Positions 1-7,209 of a stretch of 16,016 nucleotides of DNA are shown piece by piece. Both the position numbers and the translations under genes were made by a program. The notes under the pieces are model-generated. The model saw nothing but the letters and a program-made list of their open reading frames with translations. It did not search any database and was not told the DNA's origin. This DNA is from JBEKOF01 sp050015895 (GTDB lineage: Bacteria > Verrucomicrobiota > Verrucomicrobiia > Limisphaerales > Palsa-1400), in the NCBI GenBank assembly GCA_050015895.1, contig JBEKAN010000076.1:1-16016 (forward strand), read 5' to 3'. Numbering within the stretch: the first letter of the stretch is position 1; each line of letters opens with the position of its first letter.

Positions 1-2306
1 TTGGTCATGGACCCTTGAATGGCCGTCGTCCCTCCCCCGCTGACCGCCTCCGTCAACACTGGCAGGTTGGAGATGGTCACCCCGGTGGCCCCGACCACGA
101 TCCCCCAGCCCGCGTTGGAGAAAATGCTGTTGCGGTTGACGAAGTTGCCCAGGCATCCGGCCCGCACCCGCACACCGTCATACTGAGCCTGTTGCGCGAA
201 CGCGATGTGATTGTCCGTGGAGGCGGTTGTCCCGCCGACGGTGTTGTTGCTGGCGGTGTTGGCGAATTCAATCCCGTGCCCCGCGTTTCCCAATGGACTG
301 ATCCCATCCGCCTTGGTTCCAATGAAATTGCCCTGGATCGTGTTCCCGTTTGCCCCCGCTCCGCCCACGTAGATTCCGTCCGCCGTATAACCGTCGGACA
401 CCGTGGCGGAAACAAGATTGCCTCCAATGGTGTTGGTTCCCGATCCGTCGAGGTAAATGTTCGAGTCAATGTTGGCCACCGCGTTGCTGCCGGTGGAATC
501 CGTCCCCACATAATTGCCCATGATGGTCGTTCCCGCCGTGCCGCTGTACAAATAAATTCCCGTGTCATGATTTCCGGAAATCACGTTGCGGGCGCTGTTC
601 GCCCCGCCAATCGCTCCGTTGGTGCCGCCGACCACCGTGGCCGGCGCGTTGGTCAGGGTGATGCCCGCGTAGCCATTGCCCAGGGACGCCTCTCCGCTGA
701 TGTCCGTGCCGATGTAATTGCCTTCGATCAAATTATTGCTCGCGCTGGAGATGAAAATGCCGTTTTGGGTGTTGCCTGAAATGACATTGCCCAGCCCGGC
801 CGTCAGGCCGCCAATCGTGTTGCCGGGGACTTGGATCGAAATGCCCGCCATCGCGTTGCCCACCGCCTTCTTGCCGCTGAAATCCGTGCCAATCAAGTTC
901 CCCTGCACCAGATTGGAGCCTCCGCCGGCGGCCACCAGCAAAACGCCATTTGCGCCGTTGCCCGAAATCACATTCCCGGCGTTCGCTCCTCCAATCATAC
1001 CCCCGGCCGCCGCGTCTATTTCCACTCCGTCGAAGGTGTTGGGCAGCGCGTTGGTTCCGGTGACATCCACCCCGATGTAATTTCCCTGCACCCAATTGTT
1101 GGATGCGCCGGCGGAGACGATGAGAACCCCGTTTTGATGGTTGCCGGAAATGACATTCCTCGCCGCCGCGCCGCTCCCCCCAATCATGTTGCCCGGAACC
1201 GCGCCCGATCCTCCATTGACCACCACCCCGTTGGTCTGATTGGCAACCGCCGCTTTCCCGGTGAGGTCGGTGCCGATGAAATTGCCCAGCACCAGGTTGT
1301 TTGTCGCCCCGGTGGTGTAAATAAACACCCCCGCGTTCCCATTGCCCGAAATGATGTTTCCCGCCCCGGCGGCGGTCCCTCCCACCGTGTTCCATGCCGC
1401 CGAGTTGATCGTCACCCCGTTCTCCGCGTTGCTCACCGCCCCCGCGCCCGTCGCATTGACCCCGATGTAGTTGCCCTCAACCAAGTTGCTCGTGGTCCCG
1501 GCCTGAAAAATGTAAATCCCATCCTGCCCGTTGCCCGAAACCACGTTTCCCGCGCCGGTGACAGTCCCGCCGATGATGTTTCCCCAAGCCCCGGCGATTT
1601 CGATCCCATTCTGGGCATTGCCCAGTCCCGCCATTCCCGTCGCCGAAACCCCGATGTAATTGCCCTCCATCACATTGCCCGCCGACCCGCTCAGGATATA
1701 CACCCCGTTTGAATTGCCGCCCGATATGAGATTGCGATTGGTCGCGTAAGGCCCTCCAATCCAGTTTCCCGATGACCCACTGATCATGATTCCCCCCGCG
1801 CCATTTCCCCGCGCAATCGTCCCCGTCACATCCGTCCCCAGAAAATTCCCCCGCAGAACATTGGTGCCGGGCGCCGCAAGTCGAATCCCGTTGCCAGGGC
1901 ATCGGTTGATCGCCAGCCCAAGAACTGTGCTTCCCCCATTGGTGAGCACAAGCCCGTCATTGCCAGCCCCAATTTGCGAGCCATTGATTTCGATCACCGG
2001 GGTTCCCGCATAACCGGGTTGGCTGGTTCCATCAATCAACACACTGCTCGTCACTGCGGGCAGCGCGGAAGCGGGGGTGATCGTGTAAGGCCCGGGCGAT
2101 ATGTCAAAGACGATGGTGTTCGACCCGGAGGCGCCGTTCGCGCTCAAAATCGCCTGCCGCAGCGACCCCGCCCCGCTGTCATTAGTGCTTGATACTGTGT
2201 AGGTTGCAGCTTCAATCCGAGTCGTTTGGACCGCGAAAAAACACCAAATCAGCAAGCGACAAGCCCCCCGGAAGCAAAACATCCGAAATGGCGGGAAACA
2301 GGTCAT
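1..2306 (-). CDS. Secreted right-handed beta-helix repeat protein (C-terminus beyond window)
   Basis: One minus-strand frame stays open from about 2306 to the window edge, giving roughly 768 residues. The start is followed by a basic stretch, a hydrophobic core (LLIWCFFAV) and an Ala-rich cleavage region (RIEA/ATYTV), so it should be exported. The mature N-terminus reads TVSSTNDSGAGSLRQAI, the classic opening of CSLREA-type/parallel beta-helix surface proteins. About nine units follow, with the pattern GNxIxGNxxxGVxI…NxVxGNYIGT(D)…. Near the window start the sequence LPVLTEAVSGGGTTAIQG matches the segment that normally ends this helix. The family is extracellular and often adhesive or carbohydrate-associated; the ligand here is unknown. 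Three in-frame ATGs compete (2324, 2306, 2282). None has a Shine-Dalgarno site, and 2282 would give the most compact signal peptide. It is divergent from the gene at 2684. Confidence 0.85.
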   Translation of the reverse strand, partial: MTCFPPFRMFCFRGACRLLIWCFFAVQTTRIEAATYTVSSTNDSGAGSLRQAILSANGASGSNTIVFDISPGPYTITPASALPAVTSSVLIDGTSQPGYAGTPVIEINGSQIGAGNDGLVLTNGGSTVLGLAINRCPGNGIRLAAPGTNVLRGNFLGTDVTGTIARGNGAGGIMISGSSGNWIGGPYATNRNLISGGNSNGVYILSGSAGNVMEGNYIGVSATGMAGLGNAQNGIEIAGAWGNIIGGTVTGAGNVVSGNGQDGIYIFQAGTTSNLVEGNYIGVNATGAGAVSNAENGVTINSAAWNTVGGTAAGAGNIISGNGNAGVFIYTTGATNNLVLGNFIGTDLTGKAAVANQTNGVVVNGGSGAVPGNMIGGSGAAARNVISGNHQNGVLIVSAGASNNWVQGNYIGVDVTGTNALPNTFDGVEIDAAAGGMIGGANAGNVISGNGANGVLLVAAGGGSNLVQGNLIGTDFSGKKAVGNAMAGISIQVPGNTIGGLTAGLGNVISGNTQNGIFISSASNNLIEGNYIGTDISGEASLGNGYAGITLTNAPATVVGGTNGAIGGANSARNVISGNHDTGIYLYSGTAGTTIMGNYVGTDSTGSNAVANIDSNIYLDGSGTNTIGGNLVSATVSDGYTADGIYVGGAGANGNTIQGNFIGTKADGISPLGNAGHGIEFANTASNNTVGGTTASTDNHIAFAQQAQYDGVRVRAGCLGNFVNRNSIFSNAGWGIVVGATGVTISNLPVLTEAVSGGGTTAIQGSMT
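310..1860 (-). repeat. Nine tandem beta-helix units of about 60-68 codons
   Basis: The codons for GN(Y/F)IG recur near 330, 515, 720, 897, 1084, 1284, 1474, 1664 and 1848. The spacing is 177-205 nt, about 190 nt on average. Each unit carries one or two 'GNxISGN' turns, as expected for stacked rungs of a right-handed parallel beta-helix. The copies are diverged at DNA level, so this is a protein-level repeat and not a recent amplification. Confidence 0.8.
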
Positions 2307-2437
2307 TTTGTGGGGATTGGGCATTTTGTGGGACAAACCACCCCTGCCAAAGACCTTTTGAGGTCGGCGGACAGTGGGTCTGGTTCTTTCTCTTTCAGGC
2401 TGCTGCACAGCCCATTCTGGATATTTAATGCACAACT

Positions 2438-2452
2438 CGTTGATTATCAACG
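2438..2452. promoter_or_regulatory. Perfect palindrome, possible operator
   Basis: CGTTGA-TTA-TCAACG has 6-bp arms and a 3-nt centre. It sits between two divergently transcribed genes, a common place for a dimeric regulator to bind. No T-tract follows, so it is not a terminator. The regulator, if any, is unknown. Confidence 0.25.
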
Positions 2453-2550
2453 CTTAACATATTACCAACCCCGCGCACACAGACCATTCAGCAACCAAAT
2501 CACCAACACTCAACACAAAACGTGGCTTCAAGAATTAATCAAAAAAACGC

Positions 2551-2578
2551 TTGACCTTAATCCCAGTTCTGATATGGT
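2551..2578 (+). promoter_or_regulatory. Weak candidate sigma-70 promoter for the alanine-rich gene
   Basis: TTGACC (2551-2556) is followed after 16 nt by TATGGT (2573-2578), upstream of the GTG start at 2684. A competing -10-like box, TATGAT, lies at 2643-2648, but its only good -35 (TTGACT, 2614-2619) is 23 nt away, which is too far. This is pattern matching only. Confidence 0.2.
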
Positions 2579-2683
2579 TGCATGGTCAATCCAGCGAACG
2601 AGCATGGTCAGCGTTGACTAAATTCGGTCTGGTCAGGCATTTTATGATCTTGTTCTGCAAGCTTGGAAACTGAATAAACCATT

Positions 2684-3466
2684 GTGAAAACAAAAATCCT
2701 AAATCTAGCAAGCGTTTTGATCGTCAGCGGCGGCATGTTGGCCGGTCAGTCTCTCGTCATGGCAGCCGATCCGGTTGATTACACCAAACTTTTGGCCTCC
2801 GCCTCCGTCGTGGAGATGCCAGCCCAGGCAGCCAGCTTGGTCACCCATGCCGCCAAAGACAGCCAAAAGGATGTCACGGCCGCGGTGGTCAAAGCCGCTG
2901 TGGGCTTGAATTCTTCCGCCGCTGTCGCCATTGTGGGCGCGGTGGCCCGCGCCAATCCCGATATGGCCTCCACTGCTGCTGTCACGGCCGCCTCCTTGCA
3001 AGCCAAGCAAATTGGCTTGATCGCCAGTGCCGCCGCTGTGGCCGCCCCCTCCCAAGCCGCCAATATCGTTGACGCCATGATCAAGGCATCCCCGTCGGAT
3101 TATGCGGTCATCGCCATCTCCGCCTCAAAAGCCGTCCCGTCGGCTGGCAGGCAAATCCTCGCGGTGGTCGCCAAATATGTTCCGGCGCTGCAGGCGGGCC
3201 TCGACAAGGCCCTCACCGCCTTTTCCGCGACCGATGTTCTGCCCGTGGCCGACATCCTCACCCAGGTGAACAACGATATTGTGGATGGAAGAACCACTGT
3301 GGCTGTCACCTCCACGGCTTCCACATCTTCCCCAGCCGATGCGCCGGTCAGAACGGGTTTCTCCGTCGGACCGCCCTTTACTCCCATCACGAGCACTCCG
3401 ACCTACATCACGCCTTCGGAGACCCAGCCCCAAGTGCCGGGTGGCCGCACCGCCTCCTCGCCCTAG
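2684..3466 (+). CDS. Alanine-rich secreted protein of unknown function
   Basis: This 260-residue protein starts with GTG; there is no better in-frame start. Residues 1-27 form a typical signal peptide (basic MKTK, hydrophobic core, cleavage after VMA before ADPVDY). Residues 35-185 are an unbroken series of short Ala/Val/Ile-rich helices punctuated by NPD, APSQ, SPSD and VPSAG turns. This suggests stacked helical hairpins of about 17-18 residues per helix. Residues 215-260 are a Ser/Thr/Pro-rich, probably disordered tail. No catalytic motif or membrane anchor after the signal is visible, so it is probably periplasmic or extracellular. I do not recognise a named family; similar Ala-rich exported proteins are common in Verrucomicrobiota. 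It is a single-gene unit, isolated by the terminator at 3495-3525. Confidence 0.8.
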   Translation: MKTKILNLASVLIVSGGMLAGQSLVMAADPVDYTKLLASASVVEMPAQAASLVTHAAKDSQKDVTAAVVKAAVGLNSSAAVAIVGAVARANPDMASTAAVTAASLQAKQIGLIASAAAVAAPSQAANIVDAMIKASPSDYAVIAISASKAVPSAGRQILAVVAKYVPALQAGLDKALTAFSATDVLPVADILTQVNNDIVDGRTTVAVTSTASTSSPADAPVRTGFSVGPPFTPITSTPTYITPSETQPQVPGGRTASSP

Positions 3467-3494
3467 CATCTTGGTTGTAATTTAAGATCGAATG

Positions 3495-3525
3495 ACCCGC
3501 CTTCTTCATCGAAGGCGGGTTTTTT
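3495..3525 (+). terminator. Rho-independent terminator after the alanine-rich gene
   Basis: A perfect 10-bp stem, ACCCGCCTTC (3495-3504) with GAAGGCGGGT (3511-3520), closes a TTCATC loop and runs straight into six T residues. It lies 28 nt after the stop at 3466. Confidence 0.93.
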
Positions 3526-3630
3526 GTTCCCGCGCCGTTTGCAGGCTCCGCCAAACCCCGCCACAGTTCAAATTCCCGCCCGGCCGGCAAGATTCCATCG
3601 AGATTGTAGTTGCCTCAACCCATGCGCCTC

Positions 3631-3651
3631 TCTATCGTGAACGACGATAGA
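3631..3651. repeat. Perfect hairpin, 8-bp stem
   Basis: TCTATCGT (3631-3638) pairs with ACGATAGA (3644-3651) around a 5-nt GAACG loop. There is no T-tract, so it is not a classical terminator. It could be a REP-like unit or a leader RNA structure. Confidence 0.45.
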
Positions 3652-3662
3652 ACCGGCGGATT

Positions 3663-3680
3663 CGACGCCCTGCGGCGTCG
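3663..3680. repeat. Perfect hairpin, 7-bp GC-rich stem
   Basis: CGACGCC (3663-3669) pairs with GGCGTCG (3674-3680) around a CTGC tetraloop, 11 nt after the previous hairpin. The next bases (CAGGAATTGAG) carry no U-run. Confidence 0.45.
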
Positions 3681-3830
3681 CAGGAATTGAGCCTTTTCCG
3701 TCTTGTCCAACAAAACTGCGGGTGAAGAGATTGGTTTTTGCGCCAAGAAGCTGCAAACTACCAAGTGCGGAAGCTTGCCTTGAAACGACGGGGGATGGTC
3801 ACCGCTCCCTGTCCTGGTTCCCCCTCTGAA

Positions 3831-5636
3831 ATGTGCGGCATAGCGGCAATTTTCGTCTATCACAACTCCGCCTCATTGGTGGACCAGGGGGAGTTGATCA
3901 GCATTCGCGACGCCATGACCTCGCGCGGCCCCGACGGCTGCGGGGTTTGGTTGTCTCCCGACCGAAGGGTGGGGTTTGGGCATCGGCGCTTGTCCATCGT
4001 GGATCTCTCGCCCGCCGGATCCCAGCCCATGCAAAGCCAGGACGGCGCCCTGATCGTCACCTTCAACGGGGAGATCTACAACCATCGGGAACTGCGTTCG
4101 CGGCTGGAGCAGGAGGGTTGCCGCTTCCGTTCCACCTGTGACACCGAGGTCCTGCTCCATCTCTACCGCCAACGCGGAGAGTCCATGGTGGAGGACCTGC
4201 GCGGAATGTACGCCTTTGCCCTCTGGGACGCGCGGGAAAGAGGGTTGTTTCTCGCCCGCGATCCCCTGGGCGTCAAACCTCTTTACTACGCCGACGATGG
4301 CGCGACCATCCGTGTCGCCTCGCAGGTCAAAGCGTTGCTGGCGGGCGGCCGCGTTGACACCGCCCCCCAACCGGCCGGCCACGTGGGTTTTTTCCTCTGG
4401 GGTCATGTCCCCTCCCCGTACACTCTTTATCGCGGCGTCCAGTCGCTTCCCGCGGGCACCACTCTTTGGATTGACCAGGCCGGGGGCAAGCGCCAAAAAA
4501 CCTTCTGCAGCGTCACCGGGATTCTCGCCCATGCAGAAGAATCAAACCCTCCCGCCACAGTCCGCCACAGCCCGTCCAGCCGGGAGACCCTCCACGCCGC
4601 GTTGCGGGACAGCGTTCGTCATCACCTGATCGCCGATGTGCCCGTCGGCGTGTTTCTCTCCTCCGGCCTGGACTCCACCACGCTGGCCGCGCTGGCCGCG
4701 GGCGAGGGGGGGACGCTGCGGACCGTGACGCTGGGTTTTGAAGAATTTCGCGGCACACCCGACGACGAAACTCCCCTGGCCGAAAGGGTGGCCCGTCATT
4801 ACGGCACCACCCATGAGACGATCTGGGTCACCCGCGCCGATTTTCGCGCCCATCTGGGGCGTCTGCTGGGCGCCATGGACCAGCCCTCCATTGATGGCGT
4901 CAATACCTATTTCGTCAGTCTCGCCGCCGCCCGGACCTCCTTGAAGGCGGCGCTGTCCGGCCTGGGGGGCGACGAGCTGTTCGGCGGCTATGCCAGCTTT
5001 CGGGACATTCCGCGCGCCGTGCGCGCGCTGGGGTTCTTCCGGCGCGGCGGCCCGCTGGGCCGGATGCTCCGGGTCCTCTCCGCCCCGCTCCTCAAGCGCA
5101 TGACCTCGCCGAAATATGCGGGCCTTCTGGAGTACGGCGGCACCTACGCGGGCGCCTACCTCTTGCGCCGCGGCCTTTTCATGCCCTGGGAACTGCCCGG
5201 CGTTCTGGACCCGGAAATCGTCCGGCAGGGCTGGGCGGAATTGCAGCCCCTGTTGCGCCTGGACGAGAAACTGGAGGGGCTGTCCAGTCCGCGCCTGAGA
5301 GTTTCCTGCCTGGAAACCACCTGTTACATGCGCGACCAGCTTTTGCGCGATTCCGACTGGGCCGGCATGGCGCATTCCCTGGAAATCCGCGTGCCGCTGG
5401 TGGATGTGGAGTTGCTCCGGCGACTGGCGCCGCTCCTGGCCTCCGACACTCCGCCAACCAAGCAGGACCTGGCCGACAGCCCGGGGAAGAAACTTCCCGA
5501 CGAAGTGCTGCGCCGGCCCAAAACCGGCTTCTCCATTCCCGTCCGCGATTGGTTGATGGAAGGAAATCCGGCGGCGGGGGGGCGGCGGGGCTTGAGAGGC
5601 TGGGCGGAGACTGTGTATCAGAAATTCATCCCCTGA
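3831..5636 (+). CDS. asnB: Glutamine-hydrolysing asparagine synthase-type amidotransferase
   Basis: This 601-residue protein fits the class II asparagine synthetase family: it takes the amide of glutamine and transfers it to an acyl-adenylate. The start is fixed by chemistry. Residue 2 must be the N-terminal nucleophile Cys after Met removal, and the frame reads MCGIAAIF from 3831. Residues 1-190 form the glutaminase domain (SRGPDGCG at 31-38, GHRRLSIVDLSPAG at 50-63, FNGEIYNH at 78-85, ARDPLGVKPLYY at 142-153). The synthetase domain has the pyrophosphate loop SGLDS (278-282), LSGLGGDELFGGY (375-387) and a late KTGFSIPVRDWL. All key residues are present. In polysaccharide clusters such AsnB homologues often amidate sugar acids or play a specialised role, so the substrate may be a uronic acid and not aspartate; this is inferred from context. 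It is the first gene of the locus, with no clear Shine-Dalgarno site. Confidence 0.93.
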   Translation: MCGIAAIFVYHNSASLVDQGELISIRDAMTSRGPDGCGVWLSPDRRVGFGHRRLSIVDLSPAGSQPMQSQDGALIVTFNGEIYNHRELRSRLEQEGCRFRSTCDTEVLLHLYRQRGESMVEDLRGMYAFALWDARERGLFLARDPLGVKPLYYADDGATIRVASQVKALLAGGRVDTAPQPAGHVGFFLWGHVPSPYTLYRGVQSLPAGTTLWIDQAGGKRQKTFCSVTGILAHAEESNPPATVRHSPSSRETLHAALRDSVRHHLIADVPVGVFLSSGLDSTTLAALAAGEGGTLRTVTLGFEEFRGTPDDETPLAERVARHYGTTHETIWVTRADFRAHLGRLLGAMDQPSIDGVNTYFVSLAAARTSLKAALSGLGGDELFGGYASFRDIPRAVRALGFFRRGGPLGRMLRVLSAPLLKRMTSPKYAGLLEYGGTYAGAYLLRRGLFMPWELPGVLDPEIVRQGWAELQPLLRLDEKLEGLSSPRLRVSCLETTCYMRDQLLRDSDWAGMAHSLEIRVPLVDVELLRRLAPLLASDTPPTKQDLADSPGKKLPDEVLRRPKTGFSIPVRDWLMEGNPAAGGRRGLRGWAETVYQKFIP

Positions 5637-5694
5637 CGCCCCTTCTCCGAGCTATCCGACTTTATTTATCCATTGTCCAGTCCTCCCCGCCCCC

Positions 5695-7194
5695 TTGAAC
5701 CCCGCAACGCCAGAGCACAGAGGCAAATTCAAGCACCAGGTCTTTTCCGGCCTGGCCTGGAGCGCGGGCGGGCGCGTCGCGCAGCAGGTGATCGCCTTCG
5801 GGCTGACAATCGTGCTCTCGCGCCTGCTTTCGCCGGAGGATTACGGAGAGATGGCGATGGTGATGGTTTTCACCGGCTTTGCGGGGATGCTGGCGGACGC
5901 CGGATTCACTTCGGCTCTTGTCCAAAAGCAGGAGATGGCAGAGCTGCTCACGGAGACGGTTTTCTGGTTGAACACCGTCTCTGGTTTATTGTTGACTGCC
6001 ATCACCTTCGCGTTTGCCCCGTGGCTGGCGGTGTTCTTCCACGCGCCCGCGCTGAAGACGATCTTTCGCGTGGTGGCGGTGATTTTCATCCTCACCAGCC
6101 TGGGCAACGTGCCGGGGGCCCTGCTGCAAAAGCGGATGGATTTCCGGACTCTCGTCAGGATTGACACCTGGTCGTTGTTTCTCTCCGGGGTGCTTGGCGT
6201 GGCGCTGGCCCTGTCGGGCGCCGGGGTTTGGAGTTTGGTGGCGCAGTCTCTGGCCAACACCTTTCTGGTCAGTCTCCTGCGCTGCGCCTCCTGCCGCTGG
6301 CTGCCCCGCTGGAGATTCAGCAAATCCGCGCTCAAATCCGTTTGGGGTTACGCGGGCAACCTCTATGGTTTCAACCTGATCAATTACTGGGCGCGCAACG
6401 CGGACAGGATTGTCATCGGCAAATTTTTCGGCGCCGCGCCAGTGGGTTTGTACAACCGGGCCTACGGGTTGATGCTGCTGCCGATCACGCAGGTCAACAG
6501 TGTCATTTCCGCCGTTGTCTTTCCCGCCTTTGCCTCCATCCAGAATGACAAGCCCCGGGTCAAACGGATTTACCTGCGGGCCATCGGCATGGTCGCCCTC
6601 ATCACTTTCCCAGTCATGTTCGGACTCCTGGTGACGGCGCAGCCGTTCATCCTGGCGGTGTACGGCCCCAAGTGGATCGGAGTCGTCCCGCTGCTGCAAA
6701 TCCTGGCCCTGGTCGGCGCGATGCAAGTGCTGATTAACTCGGTGGGCGGGCTGTATCTCTCCCAGGGGAGGACCGACATACTGCTCAAATGGGGGGTTGT
6801 TTTTTCGATTGTGGTGCTCCTCTCCTTTGGAGTGGGATTGGCGTTGGGATCAGTTCGAGCCGTTGCCGTGTGTTACTGCGTCGCCAACATCCTCCTGTTC
6901 TACCCCAGCCTTGTCTTGGGCGGCGGGGTCATCAACACGAGAGCCTCCGAATTGCTGGCGGCGGTGGCGGGCCCATTTTTCGCCTCCCTGGCAATGATGG
7001 CGGTGGTCTTCGCAGCCAGCCGTGTCCTGCCCCCGGATTGGCGCGCCTGGTGGAGTTTGGCGGTGCTGGTGGGGACAGGGGCTGGGGTCTATTCCGCGCT
7101 GGTGCTGGCCTTCAAACTCTCCGCCGGGCGGGAGGTCATTGGGATCATCCGGCAGAAGCGCGGCACGGCGGGGCCTGTGCTGGAGGGCGTCTAA
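5695..7194 (+). CDS. Polysaccharide flippase (Wzx/MOP family)
   Basis: This 499-residue, strongly hydrophobic protein has about 12-14 membrane segments. The opening FKHQVFSGLAWSAGGRVAQQ and LSRLLSPEDYGEMAMV near residues 40-60 are typical of WzxC/TuaB-like members of the MOP exporter superfamily. GALLQKRMDFRTLVRID (about 140-157) and VIGKFFGAAPVGLYNRAY (about 240-257) are further family signatures. It would flip lipid-linked oligosaccharide units across the inner membrane. The start is uncertain: TTG at 5695 is the only upstream candidate in frame, and the first ATG would lie inside the second conserved block. It begins 58 nt after the AsnB stop and ends 15 nt before the next gene, consistent with one operon. 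Confidence 0.9.
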   Translation: MNPATPEHRGKFKHQVFSGLAWSAGGRVAQQVIAFGLTIVLSRLLSPEDYGEMAMVMVFTGFAGMLADAGFTSALVQKQEMAELLTETVFWLNTVSGLLLTAITFAFAPWLAVFFHAPALKTIFRVVAVIFILTSLGNVPGALLQKRMDFRTLVRIDTWSLFLSGVLGVALALSGAGVWSLVAQSLANTFLVSLLRCASCRWLPRWRFSKSALKSVWGYAGNLYGFNLINYWARNADRIVIGKFFGAAPVGLYNRAYGLMLLPITQVNSVISAVVFPAFASIQNDKPRVKRIYLRAIGMVALITFPVMFGLLVTAQPFILAVYGPKWIGVVPLLQILALVGAMQVLINSVGGLYLSQGRTDILLKWGVVFSIVVLLSFGVGLALGSVRAVAVCYCVANILLFYPSLVLGGGVINTRASELLAAVAGPFFASLAMMAVVFAASRVLPPDWRAWWSLAVLVGTGAGVYSALVLAFKLSAGREVIGIIRQKRGTAGPVLEGV

Positions 7195-7209
7195 GAGCGT
7201 GTTCGAACC

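Larger units (their letters stand above)
2307..2683. other. Divergent intergenic region, no gene seen
   Basis: About 377 nt separate the beta-helix gene (leftward) from the alanine-rich protein gene (rightward), so promoters for both should lie here. It is clearly more AT-rich than the flanking genes. It holds a 15-bp perfect palindrome (2438-2452), an 11-bp direct repeat (CATTTTGTGGG at 2304-2314 and 2322-2332) overlapping the beta-helix start, and weak sigma-70-like boxes. The open frames crossing it have no recognisable protein features. Confidence 0.6.
3526..3830. other. Leader region upstream of the polysaccharide operon
   Basis: These 305 nt between the terminator and the AsnB start contain two adjacent perfect hairpins (3631-3651 and 3663-3680). 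No convincing gene is present. The frame that extends the downstream gene back to 3738 is excluded because the AsnB catalytic Cys must be residue 2. Confidence 0.5.

Noticed and set aside
15..1712. Plus-strand frames of 254 and 293 codons
   Set aside because: They lie opposite the beta-helix repeats, which form a continuous minus-strand frame with clear family motifs.
2226..2621. 131-codon plus-strand frame in the divergent gap
   Set aside because: It overlaps the start of the beta-helix gene, lacks protein-like features and has no ribosome-binding site.
2614..2648. TTGACT and TATGAT as a promoter
   Set aside because: The spacer is 23 nt, too long for sigma-70.
3738..3830. Upstream extension of the AsnB gene by 31 codons
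   Set aside because: It would bury the Cys that must become the N-terminal nucleophile; the start at 3831 places it at position 2.
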